A stretch of DNA of 64,000 bases from Alteromonas macleodii ATCC 27126 (GTDB taxonomy: Bacteria; Pseudomonadota; Gammaproteobacteria; Enterobacterales; Alteromonadaceae), in NCBI RefSeq assembly GCF_000172635.2, contig NC_018632.1, positions 1,674,001 through 1,738,000 on the forward strand, in the 5' to 3' direction. Positions 18,415 through 27,359 of this stretch are shown in pieces. The stretch's first letter is position 1, and every line of letters starts with the position of its first letter. The notes below the pieces were generated by a model. That model ran no database searches. It saw nothing but the letters and a program-made list of their open reading frames with translations, and had not been told where the DNA came from. A program made the translations under genes and the position numbers.

Positions 18415-19680
18415 TTAGCGAGTGGTTAGCTTTTTTGCTAACGCGAGAAGTGCAAGATCGTTGCCTTTTTTGCCCACTAGCGATAATCCGCACGGGGCGT
18501 TGTGTAGGGTAAACAACGGCAAATGAAGTTGGGGTAATCCCGCAAGCCCAGCTATCGCCGTGAGTGCGAGCAGAGCGTTTCTATCATTTGCCAGCGTTGT
18601 TTCATCGGCATCACATCGAGGTGCTACACCGGGTGTCGTGGGAATAATCAATACATCTATTTCTTCAAACAGCGTGTTTAAATGATTGATTACCACAGAT
18701 TGTTGCGCTTTAGCTTGTTCTACTTCTTGCGTTGTTATGGTTTTACACCAATTCAAGCGCAACATTATATCTTTGGCGATATCGGGTTGAGTGTATTCAA
18801 TCCATTCGCCATGTTGCTGCCATATTTCATTGCCCTGTAAGGTACGAAAGGTAGCGGCAGTTTGTAAGGTTTTTAAATCTAGCTGTGTCTCTGACAATAC
18901 AATACAGTCGTTGTTATCAGCCAGCGCTGCAAGCCATGTTTTGCACAGCGATTTGTGAGCGGCCTGCTCAAATAAATGCGCTGCTATGCCAAATCGAGGC
19001 GAACCTGATATTTCACTTTGTGTTGCGCTATCTATGCAGACATTGGCAACCTTAGTCAGCGTGTTTAAATCGCGTGTCATCCAGCCCACGGTATCAAACG
19101 ACGGAGCAAGTGCCACCATATTGTCGCAGGCCACAACGCCGTGCGTGGTGCGAAGCCCCCATAACCCTTGATAGCTAGACGGTACGCGAATAGAGCCGCC
19201 GGTGTCGGTGCCAAGCCCTATGTCGGCAAGGTGCGCGCTAACGGCCACCGCTGAACCTGACGAAGAACCACCAGGTATATGAGCTGGTGCCACTGGATTT
19301 ACCAGTGTTTCGTAGTGCTTATTCTGCCCGTGTAAACTGTAGGCAAGTTCATCAGTGATGGTTTTGCCTTTGAACGTGGCACCCGCTTGAAGCATCTTTG
19401 CTACGCAACGATTTGTGTTTTTCGGAATCGCGTGTGTGGCTAACCAATCAGGATTTCCTGCTGCAGTTGGCAATCCTTCAATGTGAAACAAATCTTTCAC
19501 TGCCAGACCTAGTCCGCTAAGCGGCAATTTACTTTGACTTTTTGCCTGATTCAGCGCTTTTCCTGACGCCGAAAATGCGTCATCTTTAACACTACCGTCA
19601 AGACTGAATGCGATTTCTAGGTTTTTAATTGCCTGTGTGAACTTGGCATCACAGGGCTTCAGTACAAAAGGAGAGCTCAC
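18415..19680 (-). CDS. Amidase-signature hydrolase (HpxY/AtzF-like)
   Basis: A 421-residue amidase-signature enzyme with a complete Ser-cisSer-Lys triad: Lys62 (GLAVKDLF), Ser139 (IPGGSSSGSA) and nucleophile Ser163 (GTDTGGSIRVPSS). Amidases of this type next to HpxW-like proteins act on oxalurate, oxamate or allophanate-type compounds in purine ring breakdown. The small AtzG/HpxX and AtzH/HpxZ partners of the Klebsiella cluster are not seen here. It heads the minus-strand ureide operon, with a 24-bp palindrome about 45 bases upstream of its start. Confidence 0.78.
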   Translation of the reverse strand: MSSPFVLKPCDAKFTQAIKNLEIAFSLDGSVKDDAFSASGKALNQAKSQSKLPLSGLGLAVKDLFHIEGLPTAAGNPDWLATHAIPKNTNRCVAKMLQAGATFKGKTITDELAYSLHGQNKHYETLVNPVAPAHIPGGSSSGSAVAVSAHLADIGLGTDTGGSIRVPSSYQGLWGLRTTHGVVACDNMVALAPSFDTVGWMTRDLNTLTKVANVCIDSATQSEISGSPRFGIAAHLFEQAAHKSLCKTWLAALADNNDCIVLSETQLDLKTLQTAATFRTLQGNEIWQQHGEWIEYTQPDIAKDIMLRLNWCKTITTQEVEQAKAQQSVVINHLNTLFEEIDVLIIPTTPGVAPRCDADETTLANDRNALLALTAIAGLAGLPQLHLPLFTLHNAPCGLSLVGKKGNDLALLALAKKLTTR

Positions 19681-19723
19681 AGCGCGTTACTTATTCGTTA
19701 TTGTTTCTTTATTAGTCTTTAGA

Positions 19724-19747
19724 TTAATGAAACAACTGTTTCATTAA
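19724..19747. promoter_or_regulatory. 24-bp perfect palindrome, likely RpiR-type operator
   Basis: Arms TTAATGAAACA (19724-19734) and TGTTTCATTAA (19737-19747) are exact reverse complements around AC. It lies 44 bases before the amidase start, in the promoter region of the ureide operon. TGAAA/TTTCA arms are seen in sites of MurR/RpiR-family regulators, and such a regulator is encoded 0.9 kb away at 20628-21461. The pairing is inference. Confidence 0.65.
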
Positions 19748-19863
19748 AAAGTCAAGAGAAACGAACGTTACTTCATTGGGCATTTTAGTACGTACATTAT
19801 TTTCTGTGAGTTACATAATTGGTAAAGCGCTGAGTAAATCGTTAAAGAACACTAAATAAGTTG

Positions 19864-20427
19864 CTAAAAGCCTTGGGGGTTTTGCTTCAGGTATGCAACT
19901 TCTTCTGGTGTCGACTCGCGCCCTAAAATTCGGTTGCGGTGAGGGTAGCGGCCAAACATTTCAATTATCTGTTGATGGCGCTTTTCAAAGGAGAATTCTC
20001 TTTCAAGGCCTTCTTGTGAAAATAGTTCCAATGCGACGTCGTGGATTGCGAGTGATTCACTATGCATAAACGGCATATACAGAAACGCGCGCTGCTGCGG
20101 TGTAAGTACTTTATCGGCTTCAACACTTACCGCTTCTTGCGCAAGAACCAAAGCAATGCTGTCTGCACTGAATGCATCTTTGTCATTGCGATGAATATTT
20201 CGCGAGAATTGATCGAGAAGAATTATTTCGGCAAGACGACCGGTAGCCGTCGCTCGCCAAGGCCACAACTCGCCCTTTATGGCTGCTGCGCGCAATTTTG
20301 AAAATCGCGAAGTGATCGTTTTATCTAGTGCTGCATCTTCCTTAAACCATTGCTCTGGGGAGAGTTCTCCAAACCAAAAGTCTAGCACACCGTTAGCTTC
20401 TTCCATGACTACTTGCGTTTTATCCAT
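19864..20427 (-). CDS. DUF924 family protein
   Basis: A 187-residue cytosolic protein of the DUF924 family (TPR-like alpha-solenoid), with family blocks VLDFWFGELSPEQWF, LILLDQFSRNI-type EIILLDQFSRNIHR, RAFLYMPFMHSES and the end GRYPHRNRILGRESTPEE. Biochemical function is unknown. The ATG at 20427 lies five bases after GGAG; a TTG five codons upstream is rejected. It stands between the RpiR regulator and the amidase on the same strand, 183 bases from the amidase, and probably has no direct pathway role. Confidence 0.88.
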   Translation of the reverse strand: MDKTQVVMEEANGVLDFWFGELSPEQWFKEDAALDKTITSRFSKLRAAAIKGELWPWRATATGRLAEIILLDQFSRNIHRNDKDAFSADSIALVLAQEAVSVEADKVLTPQQRAFLYMPFMHSESLAIHDVALELFSQEGLEREFSFEKRHQQIIEMFGRYPHRNRILGRESTPEEVAYLKQNPQGF

Positions 20428-20627
20428 ATCAACTCCAACCACACGCTTTTAGCAGTGAAATTAAATTAACAGGTACGTTTTTATGCATTAAAACCCAAAA
20501 TAAGCGTTGTGAATTAATACTTATACCCATTTTTAAGCGCTTTAGTTCCCTTTACGCTTGCAAAATAACAATTCTCTGCTATCCGCTCTCTTTATAGTAT
20601 TGCTTAAAAAGTGTTCTGTGGGAAGGG

Positions 20628-21461
20628 TTAACGCTTTGGACTTTCTAGCTCATCCATTTGAATGTAGATGTCAGTAATCGCGTCGACGCGGTCTGCGGCC
20701 TGGCTTCCTAATGCTTCGTAGGTAAGGTTACACAGTGATGCAACCAGGCTCATTGGAGCCGCGTAACTATCAAAAGGCGAGTCACTGCCAATGTGGGTAA
20801 CCAACAGGTGGTCGACATCGTGACGATATCCTTGGCCCGTTGGATCGGTAATTAATACGGTTTTACAGTGTTTAATGCTATTTAAAACAAATTTGAATTG
20901 TCGGGTTCTACGACGAAAACCAAAAAGTACGACAAGATCATTTTCGGTTAGGTCGATAATATCTTCACTAAGTGTTTGACCGGGCTGGGGAAGCACACGG
21001 ACCGACGCACGAATTTGTTTGAGCTGCTGCCTAAAATGAAGTGCAATGGGGTAGGCGTTTCTAAAACCAATCAAGGTGACCTGGCCTGCTGATGCCAGCA
21101 ATTTAGCAATATCTGTCAATGCCTCTGAGGAAGTGCTATCAAATGTATTGGCCAAATTCTTACTATCATTCTCATGCTGAAGTACGCCACTTGAAGGGCT
21201 TACAACAGGCACGCCTTGCTCACGTAGCTGAACAAGCGCCTCTTTAGCTTGCTGGTGCGAGTCAAAACCCAGCTGGCGAAAGAAGCGACTGACTGTGGCC
21301 TTTGACGTCCCCGTTTTTTCTGCAATTAAAGACGTAGATTGGCTTAATACTGCGATAGGATTCTGCTGAATATAATGCGCAATAGCCTTGCCCGAAGGGG
21401 ACAAAGAGGCATAGTGGTTTTCAATTTGCTGTAAAACGTCGCTAGGGCTATTTTTTGTCAT
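20628..21461 (-). CDS. MurR/RpiR-family transcriptional regulator
   Basis: A 277-residue regulator. The N-terminal HTH (about 1-80, with KTGTSKATVSRFFRQLGF) is of the RpiR type. The C-terminal SIS domain (about 125-255, TLIGFRNAYPIALHFRQQL and DLVVLFGFRRRTRQF) would sense a phosphorylated sugar or similar effector. RpiR proteins also regulate purine and ureide catabolism in some bacteria. Position upstream of the ureide operon and the TGAAA/TTTCA palindrome before the amidase make it the likely local regulator. GAGG precedes the ATG by about seven bases. Confidence 0.85.
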   Translation of the reverse strand: MTKNSPSDVLQQIENHYASLSPSGKAIAHYIQQNPIAVLSQSTSLIAEKTGTSKATVSRFFRQLGFDSHQQAKEALVQLREQGVPVVSPSSGVLQHENDSKNLANTFDSTSSEALTDIAKLLASAGQVTLIGFRNAYPIALHFRQQLKQIRASVRVLPQPGQTLSEDIIDLTENDLVVLFGFRRRTRQFKFVLNSIKHCKTVLITDPTGQGYRHDVDHLLVTHIGSDSPFDSYAAPMSLVASLCNLTYEALGSQAADRVDAITDIYIQMDELESPKR

Positions 21462-21887
21462 TGGTATCGCCTCTTACATCTTATGCAATTATTTCACGAC
21501 TTTTGTGCGATATACAAACACTACCTGAATTCAACGCGTTTACGTACTTCAAAATAGGTTTTTCGAAGCCGACTATTGAAGTAGAACATTATAATAAGCG
21601 TTGTTGCTCATTACTAAAAAACGCTCACAAGTTTCCACTGTTCTTAAAAAATCTTATCTATATAGAGAGTTACGAATGCGCAGTAAAGTATAGGGCTAAA
21701 GTAGCACTTAATTAATCACTCATGCTTTGCAAATTGGCACTACACTTTCATAGACATAAACCGTAAAAATTCACAAAAGTGTCATCGGTTGGTAATTACC
21801 TTGTTGGTTTAGCATCGATTCTAGTTAGTAAAAACGTTTGGGGAATCGATCAGCGAACCTAGCATGATCGAGAGAAAGAGGTGAGTT
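21462..21887. other. Intergenic region between divergent regulator and CPBP gene
   Basis: 426 bases without a convincing gene. It must hold the promoters of the RpiR regulator (leftward) and the CPBP/MscS unit (rightward). TATAAT occurs on the minus strand near 21590 without a clear -35. TTGGCAC-TACAC-TTTC at about 21735 looks like half of a sigma-54 promoter but lacks the essential GC. No repeat or RNA gene was recognised. Confidence 0.5.
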
Positions 21888-22513
21888 GTGGCAAAGCTGT
21901 GGTCTGAATTGATCTTGCTCTTTGTGGTGATTCCCTTTGCCGTTCTCTACTGGATAAAGCATTTTGCAAATTATCTCATGCCTATTTTAGGTGTTATGGG
22001 ACTTTGTTGCTTAGCTATCTTGTTAGCAGATAAGCAATTTAAACGCATTAAATTGTGGCATTGGGAAGACTATCGAACGCATTTAAAAGTACGCTAAGGT
22101 TATTTTTGCCTTGGGCGAGCTTACTGGCGCTGGTAGTTTACTTTTTTAAACCGGAATTGTTCCTACATTGGCCTATGAACCAGCCATGGATGTGGGTAGC
22201 TACATTATTGATTTATCCGTTAGTGTCGGTCATCCCGCAAGAGATCATTTTTCGAACGTACTTTTTTCACCGTTACAAGCGAATACTGCCTTCGAAATAT
22301 GCAAGGTGGGCCTTAAGTACTTTTTTATTTGGTTTAGCCCACTTAGTGTACGGTAACTGGATTGCTGTAGTCATTTCTTGGATTGGCGGTGGCATTTTCG
22401 GTTATAGGTATATGCAAACTAACTCGACGCCCGTGGTGGTTATAGAACACGCTATATGGGGCAGTTTTTTATTTACCATCGGGCTGGGATCTTATTTAGT
22501 TATCGCGTCGTAG
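21888..22513 (+). CDS. CPBP-family intramembrane protease split across two frames
   Basis: Two overlapping frames encode one family. 21888-22097 (69 codons, GTG start after AGGTGA) gives the N-terminal two membrane segments. 22055-22513 gives the CPBP core with four more segments and motifs PQEIIFRTYFF, FGLAHLVYGNW and EHAIWGS. CPBP/Abi proteins of about 210 residues normally carry all this in one chain. A -1 shift at T TTA AAA (22082-22088), just before the first-frame stop, would join them into about 208 residues. Programmed frameshifting, a recent mutation, a sequencing error, or independent initiation at the GTG at 22055 are all possible. In motif 1 the first Glu is Gln. MscS follows 47 bases downstream. 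Confidence 0.65.
22082..22088 (+). promoter_or_regulatory. Candidate -1 ribosomal frameshift heptamer T TTA AAA
   Basis: In the upstream frame the codons are TTA AAA preceded by T, matching the X XXY YYZ slippery pattern. Slippage by -1 continues as AGT ACG CTA in the downstream frame. The first-frame stop is only two codons further (GTA CGC TAA). No strong stimulatory stem-loop was found by eye. Confidence 0.4.
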
Positions 22514-22560
22514 TTATTTATATTAAAAACCGAAACACATGAACGCCAAGGAGTGAGGTG

Positions 22561-23811
22561 ATGTTCAGTGCGCAACAAATATTGCAACCCTCTATTTTAA
22601 ACAAGCGAGCGGGGCTTTTTTTCCCGCAAACCGACAGCGAACCTTTAATACAAACTTTGCTTCAACAAAGTGACGAAGGTGGCGCAATAAGCAGTTTATC
22701 AAGTGCACAGTCGCTACTCTCTCAGCTTTGGGAGAACTTTGTTTATCGATTACCAGGGTTGGCGCTAGGTTTAGTTATCATGGCGGCGTTTATCCTTTTA
22801 GCGCCACATATTGCCAAGGTTTTAGTTAAACCGTTAACCCGTACGACCACATCTCCATTGCTGCGCTCAGTCATTCAAAGAAGTGTCAGTTTAGTCTTAA
22901 TTTTACTCGGTATTTATCTATTTTTGTTCTTAGCTGGGCTCACCGGATTTGCAATCGCGGTGGTGAGTGGTACAGGTGTGGTAGGGCTGATTCTTGGTTT
23001 CGCCTTTCGCGACATCGCAGAGAACTTTATTTCTAGCCTACTGCTTACTATTCAACGCCCTTTTAGAATAGGGGATATCGTACAAATCAACGATTTCACC
23101 GGCATCATTCAGAAAGTAACGGCACGTGCGACCACGCTGGTGGATTTTGACGGCAACCATATTCAAATACCTAACGCGACTATTTACAAAGGGGTAATCA
23201 AAAACCTTACGGCCAACCCGCTAATGCGTGGTCAGTTTGTTATTGGCGTGGGTTACGATGCTGATATACAACACGCACAGCAGATGGCGCAAGAAATTAC
23301 GTCAGCACAAGACAACGTGTTAATCGACCCTGAACCGCAAATTCTTATCGACGAACTAGGCCCCTCGACCTACAACATCAAGGTTTATTTTTGGGTGGAT
23401 GTAGAGAAAACGAGTGTACTAAAAATGGCATCGGTGCTGATGCGTAAAATCACCCAAGCCTTCTTAGAGGCGAATATCAGTATGCCTGATGACGCGAGAG
23501 AGCGCATTTTCCCTGAGGGTATGCATATTTACCACGCTTCCGAGAAAGACGCTTCAAGCGCTCGTCCTTCTGAAAATGAAGCAAATGAGTTAAGTGAAAT
23601 AACTACAGGCCAAAAGAACGTAAAAAGCTTGGATAGCGAAAAGAATAGTGGAGCCACAGAAAATCGAAACGAAAGGTCAAGTGCTAAAGGGGCTGGAAAT
23701 ACGCGCCCACAAGACTCGAAAATTAATGATGATGTGTCTTCCGAAGCCCATGAGATACGAGAGCAGGCTCGGAATTCGAGAGACCCAGAAGCAGGAGAAA
23801 ATATTCTTTAA
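22561..23811 (+). CDS. MscS-family mechanosensitive channel
   Basis: A 416-residue inner-membrane channel. Three hydrophobic segments lie at about 60-155, the third with the Gly/Ala-rich pore helix pattern (GVVGLILGFAFRDIAENFISS). The beta domain follows (RPFRIGDIVQI, GIIQKVTARATTLVDFDGNHIQIPNATIY) and then the cytosolic alpha/beta domain. The last 100 residues are an acidic, low-complexity Ser/Glu/Asn-rich tail, longer than in E. coli MscS. AAGGAG is seven bases before the ATG at 22561; a GTG directly before it is less well placed. It probably forms a unit with the CPBP gene. Confidence 0.9.
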   Translation: MFSAQQILQPSILNKRAGLFFPQTDSEPLIQTLLQQSDEGGAISSLSSAQSLLSQLWENFVYRLPGLALGLVIMAAFILLAPHIAKVLVKPLTRTTTSPLLRSVIQRSVSLVLILLGIYLFLFLAGLTGFAIAVVSGTGVVGLILGFAFRDIAENFISSLLLTIQRPFRIGDIVQINDFTGIIQKVTARATTLVDFDGNHIQIPNATIYKGVIKNLTANPLMRGQFVIGVGYDADIQHAQQMAQEITSAQDNVLIDPEPQILIDELGPSTYNIKVYFWVDVEKTSVLKMASVLMRKITQAFLEANISMPDDARERIFPEGMHIYHASEKDASSARPSENEANELSEITTGQKNVKSLDSEKNSGATENRNERSSAKGAGNTRPQDSKINDDVSSEAHEIREQARNSRDPEAGENIL

Positions 23812-23964
23812 CATTTGTTATGTAAAGGATTATTGGAATGTGTCATTTGCCCTCTTTTCAAATCTAGAAGGGAACCGTGCAAATTGAGCGTGCTTCGGCA
23901 AAGCTAGCCAGAGGTGAGGAGATGTTCAGCAAAAGCTGGGCTGGTGGATTTGCTCGTCGCGCTA

Positions 23965-25146
23965 TTAAATAGGCGCGACGGGCGATAGATTACATCTACC
24001 AAGGAATCCTTGCCATAAGTTGACATGCGCTTTCATTACGCTGCTGTATTGGTTGAATCCGTCTTGTGACTGTTGCCTGATGTAGCGTTTGAATTCCTCG
24101 TGCAGCGACGGCTGCGCAAGCCACTCTTCCCATAATGGCGCTAGTTTGTAGTGGTATTGATTTACCAAGCTTCCTACAGGTTGAATTTCCTCAATAAAAA
24201 AAAGATAGAATACATTACGCAATATTTTTGCTTTGTCGCTGGCGCGGCCTTCTGGGCAGCTTACCGCATCAAGCTCGGTTTCAAGCATATTTGTAAGCAA
24301 TGAGAGGTTTTGCGTTAAGGTTTGTTGTGTATGCCAAAGTGTAGCGGGTAACCTGGCTGAGCGTATAATTTTCAACTGTTGTTCAAGCTCGCTGCTCTCA
24401 ATAATACTCTCACTATTATTTTCATTCGTAGCCTCTGTTTCTGTATCGCTCGGTGCTGTATTTGAGAAATACATATCGCTCAAGAGCACTTCTTTGTTAC
24501 TTAAGCTATTGATGTAATAAAGCGCGTTTACGCTAGAAAGTGTGTCTTTATTATTTTCAACTGAAAATAGACGTTCAGGTGTATTAAGCGCCAAACGTAA
24601 TTCTTGGCTTCCTTGGACTAGGTTTGCCCAAGTTTTGCTGTAGTCTTGCGTTTTTTGTTCACGCCACGATGCGATGGTTGCGGCCAGTGCCGCATTACTC
24701 TGGCTAGTTTCGCCTTCTTTAGTAAGCGCCGCCTCGCAGCTTTTAAGCACGGTAAGCAGTTTGCTCTCATAAACAAGCCGTTGGGATGGCAACTGACTTT
24801 TTCCTAGTGACGTATTGCGCTCGGCAACTACAGTGCCCAGCTCACAATCTTGCAGCGCATAAAACTCACGCAGGTTTATACTCACGCCTTCAATGGTGTG
24901 CTTAAGCGTTGCGGAGTCGGCAAGTTTGGGAAGTGGTGTAGTAATCTTATTGTTAAACGAGTCGGGTAGGGGCATATCGAGCACGCGAGAAAGCCGTGCG
25001 GCGTAATCATCAATGCTTTGCTTCACAGTACTACCGCCAAAACAACCCGTTAAAGAAAGTAAGCCCACGCTGATAATGACATTTCGGCAGGCGCTTCTTA
25101 AGTGCGAAACTTTTGGTTGCAAGGCTTTTCGTTGAAATTTCCTCAC
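23965..25146 (-). CDS. DUF3080 family lipoprotein
   Basis: A 393-residue protein of the DUF3080 family, known mainly from Alteromonas/Vibrio-type bacteria and without assigned function. The N-terminus has basic residues, a hydrophobic stretch and a lipobox (LLSLTGC, Cys about 35), so it should be a membrane-anchored periplasmic lipoprotein. The rest is mostly helical, with conserved-looking YALQDCELG and VNLWQGFLGRC. It starts with GTG, overlapping the folM-like stop by four bases (GTGA), so the two genes are translationally coupled. Confidence 0.82.
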   Translation of the reverse strand: MRKFQRKALQPKVSHLRSACRNVIISVGLLSLTGCFGGSTVKQSIDDYAARLSRVLDMPLPDSFNNKITTPLPKLADSATLKHTIEGVSINLREFYALQDCELGTVVAERNTSLGKSQLPSQRLVYESKLLTVLKSCEAALTKEGETSQSNAALAATIASWREQKTQDYSKTWANLVQGSQELRLALNTPERLFSVENNKDTLSSVNALYYINSLSNKEVLLSDMYFSNTAPSDTETEATNENNSESIIESSELEQQLKIIRSARLPATLWHTQQTLTQNLSLLTNMLETELDAVSCPEGRASDKAKILRNVFYLFFIEEIQPVGSLVNQYHYKLAPLWEEWLAQPSLHEEFKRYIRQQSQDGFNQYSSVMKAHVNLWQGFLGRCNLSPVAPI

Positions 25147-25892
25147 GCGGAGGCACCGGTATGAAGTCCGCGCCCGCCGTCGACATAAATGATTTGTCCT
25201 GTGATATAGGGGGCTGATACCAAGAACGACAATGTCTTGGCAATGTCTGCAGGTGTACCTAATTCCCCTAACGGAATACTCGACAATAATTTTTCTTTTT
25301 CATCATCACCCATTTCTCTTTCTGGCCACAAAATAGCCCCTGGCGCGATACCATTTACGCGAACATGGGGTGCTAAGTCTATTGCTAGTGACTTGGTCAG
25401 TGAGGCAAGGCCTGATTTAGCAATCAAATAAACACTATGCTTGGGAAGTGGACGATCGATATGCATGTCGACCATATTGATAATGCAGCCTTTACTTACC
25501 GCTAATGCTGGTGCCAATGCTTGTGACAAAAACAATGGCCCCTTCACGTTACTGCCTATCAGAGATACCCAGTCGTCTTCTGAAATTTCGCCCACCGGAG
25601 TGGGGTAAAAACTAGAAGCATTATTTACTAAAACGTCTATCTGACCCCAAATGCCTAATGCTCGCTGCCCAAGTGCACTTACTTCGTCTGAATTACAAAG
25701 GTTGGCCTGAAGGCAGATAGCTGAATCCGCTCGCTGATTGTTAAGTTTTTCAGTCAGTGCGAGTGCATCGTCTTTGGAATGTCCATAATGAATAATAACG
25801 CGATAGCCTTCGCTATGAAGCTGACACGCCATAGCGGCGCCTATTCGTTTTGCTGCCCCGGTAATAAATGCAACAGGGCCTGAGTTTTTCAT
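25143..25892 (-). CDS. Pteridine reductase-like SDR (FolM type)
   Basis: A 249-residue short-chain dehydrogenase/reductase. TGAAKRIGAA is the pteridine-reductase version of the NADPH-binding TGxxxxxG motif. NNAS and the catalytic YLIAK (Tyr, Lys) follow, and YVDGGRGLHT forms the C-terminus typical of FolM/PTR1 rather than of FabG. Such enzymes reduce dihydrobiopterin or dihydromonapterin. It overlaps the DUF3080 gene downstream. Confidence 0.82.
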   Translation of the reverse strand: MKNSGPVAFITGAAKRIGAAMACQLHSEGYRVIIHYGHSKDDALALTEKLNNQRADSAICLQANLCNSDEVSALGQRALGIWGQIDVLVNNASSFYPTPVGEISEDDWVSLIGSNVKGPLFLSQALAPALAVSKGCIINMVDMHIDRPLPKHSVYLIAKSGLASLTKSLAIDLAPHVRVNGIAPGAILWPEREMGDDEKEKLLSSIPLGELGTPADIAKTLSFLVSAPYITGQIIYVDGGRGLHTGASA

Positions 25893-26027
25893 AATTAAAG
25901 CTGCTCTCTATTTTAAATCGTATGCTGTCTATCTATCGCCTGCATGTTCATTGTTAAGTGGGGGTGGCAACCATACGACGATTAAACGAATGATGGACAA
26001 GAAATGCGAGCTAGTTTGCATGTCGCA

Positions 26028-26912
26028 TTAGTGCTTGTAAATGTCGTCTAATATTTGTTTGGCTTGCGCTATGTAGTGCGCGCCAAATAATAACCCGTGA
26101 TTTAAAATATGGTAAAGCTGGTAAATTGGTTTTCTTAAGCGGTAATTATTTTCGATTGGGGTGTGTTGATGGTAGCCCTCGAAGAATGATTGGGGAAAAA
26201 CGCCAAACAATTCGGCCATAGCAAGGTCGGTTTCGGCGTCGCCAACGTACACCGCTGGGTCGAATAAGACTGGCCCTTTCTTATTGAATCCCGCGTTACC
26301 CGCCCATAAATCGCCATGAAGTAGGGAAGGGTGGGGTTGATGTAAGCTCAAGAGATGTCTTACTCGAGTAACAATATTGTCTATATTGCCATCTTCTCTT
26401 TTCCATGTACCAATTGATGCCAAGCGTTCTAGCATGCTACCAATTCGTTTTTCTGCAAAAAAGTCAGCCCAAGACGCCATTTTTCCATTGGTTTGTACAC
26501 TGGCGCCAATGTAATTGTCATGCGGCCACCCATAGCTGGTGTAGGCGTTAACCGCATGAAGTGCAGCGAGTTGCTGTCCTAAAATGAAATAGTCATTTTC
26601 AGTAGGTTCAATAAATCGAACGTGAGAAAGTACCAAATATTCCATATTGGGCGTTTCATTGGCTGTAATTCCATGGCAAATGACTCGCGGGGTAGCAATG
26701 GTTTGCGTGTTAGCGATGGCCGCTAGTCCTTCGGCTTCATGAGATAATTGCTGAGTATCATCATATTTGCGGGTTTTAACAAAGTAGCGATGGGTCGTAT
26801 CCTTTATGATGTAACTTTCGTGCGTATCTCCGCCGCTTACGCGCTGTGCTTTTTGGCAGATAAAAAATTGCTGGGTTTCATCTGAAATATGCTCGCTAAT
26901 AAAATGCCACAT
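26028..26912 (-). CDS. Fructosamine kinase family protein
   Basis: A 294-residue kinase-fold protein of the fructosamine/ketosamine-3-kinase family (E. coli YniA type). Key elements are the ATP-binding segment SGGDTHESYIIKD with HRYFVKTR (Lys), the catalytic loop LLHGDLWAGNAGF and the metal motif LFDPAVYVGDAETDLAM. Members repair glycated proteins or phosphorylate small sugars. The start at 26912 (MWHFISE) follows AGAGCG; an upstream extension of 25 codons lacks a good ribosome site and family similarity. It is divergent from thrS. Confidence 0.85.
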   Translation of the reverse strand: MWHFISEHISDETQQFFICQKAQRVSGGDTHESYIIKDTTHRYFVKTRKYDDTQQLSHEAEGLAAIANTQTIATPRVICHGITANETPNMEYLVLSHVRFIEPTENDYFILGQQLAALHAVNAYTSYGWPHDNYIGASVQTNGKMASWADFFAEKRIGSMLERLASIGTWKREDGNIDNIVTRVRHLLSLHQPHPSLLHGDLWAGNAGFNKKGPVLFDPAVYVGDAETDLAMAELFGVFPQSFFEGYHQHTPIENNYRLRKPIYQLYHILNHGLLFGAHYIAQAKQILDDIYKH

Positions 26913-27135
26913 ATTGTACGCTCTGCTTGTTCTAATGCTTTTTTCAAGGCGATTGGAGTGTTGAGTGACTACTTTCCTATGGCACACTAGAGCACCTGCA
27001 AAGAACCAGTCCAGCAGCCTTTATCGCCTTACACTAAAGTATGGGATAAAAACGGTGAAATGCATAAATTCCTACTCAAAATCTTCCTAAACGAAATCAA
27101 ACCTTCACAAATTAGCCAATAAAGGCTTTTCGATA

Positions 27136-27163
27136 TTGAAGTTGCCCCTACACTGGTTATAAT
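27136..27163 (+). promoter_or_regulatory. Sigma-70 promoter of thrS
   Basis: TTGAAG at 27136-27141 and a perfect TATAAT at 27158-27163 are separated by 16 bases. Transcription would start near 27170 and give a leader of about 190 bases before thrS, which is long and structured. The rest of the 447-base gap from 26913 shows no gene. Confidence 0.65.
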
Positions 27164-27180
27164 CCACAACTTGCTTTAAT

Positions 27181-27341
27181 ACTGAGAAAACTCAGTAAGT
27201 TCGACGCGTATACAGTTTTGCAGTACCAATGCGCTGTATTTTTATGCTGTACTTTAGTCGCTTCAAATAAAGCAAGTTTCGAGTGCTATAAAGCACGATT
27301 AAATTTTCAAAAATATGCATGTGGCGCAGAGTAGGCGTCAC
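27181..27341 (+). promoter_or_regulatory. Structured thrS mRNA leader
   Basis: Three possible hairpins lie in the leader: ACTGAG-AAAA-CTCAGT (27181-27196), ATACAG/CTGTAT (27210-27239) and GTGGCG/CGTCAC with a nine-base loop (27321-27341). The last ends nine bases before the AAAGGA of thrS. In E. coli, ThrRS binds a tRNA-like structured leader to repress its own translation; a similar operator is inferred here. Confidence 0.45.
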
Positions 27342-27359
27342 CACTGTAAAGGAATTAAA

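Noticed and set aside
21455..21715. 86-codon plus-strand frame upstream of the regulator
   Set aside because: It covers the regulator promoter region, lacks a ribosome site and has no similarity that I recognise.
21734..21750. TTGGCAC-N5-TTTC as a sigma-54 promoter of the CPBP gene
   Set aside because: The essential GC of the -12 box is TC.
23956..23979. GTCGCGC/GCGCGAC stem at the DUF3080 stop as a terminator
   Set aside because: No U tract on the minus strand.
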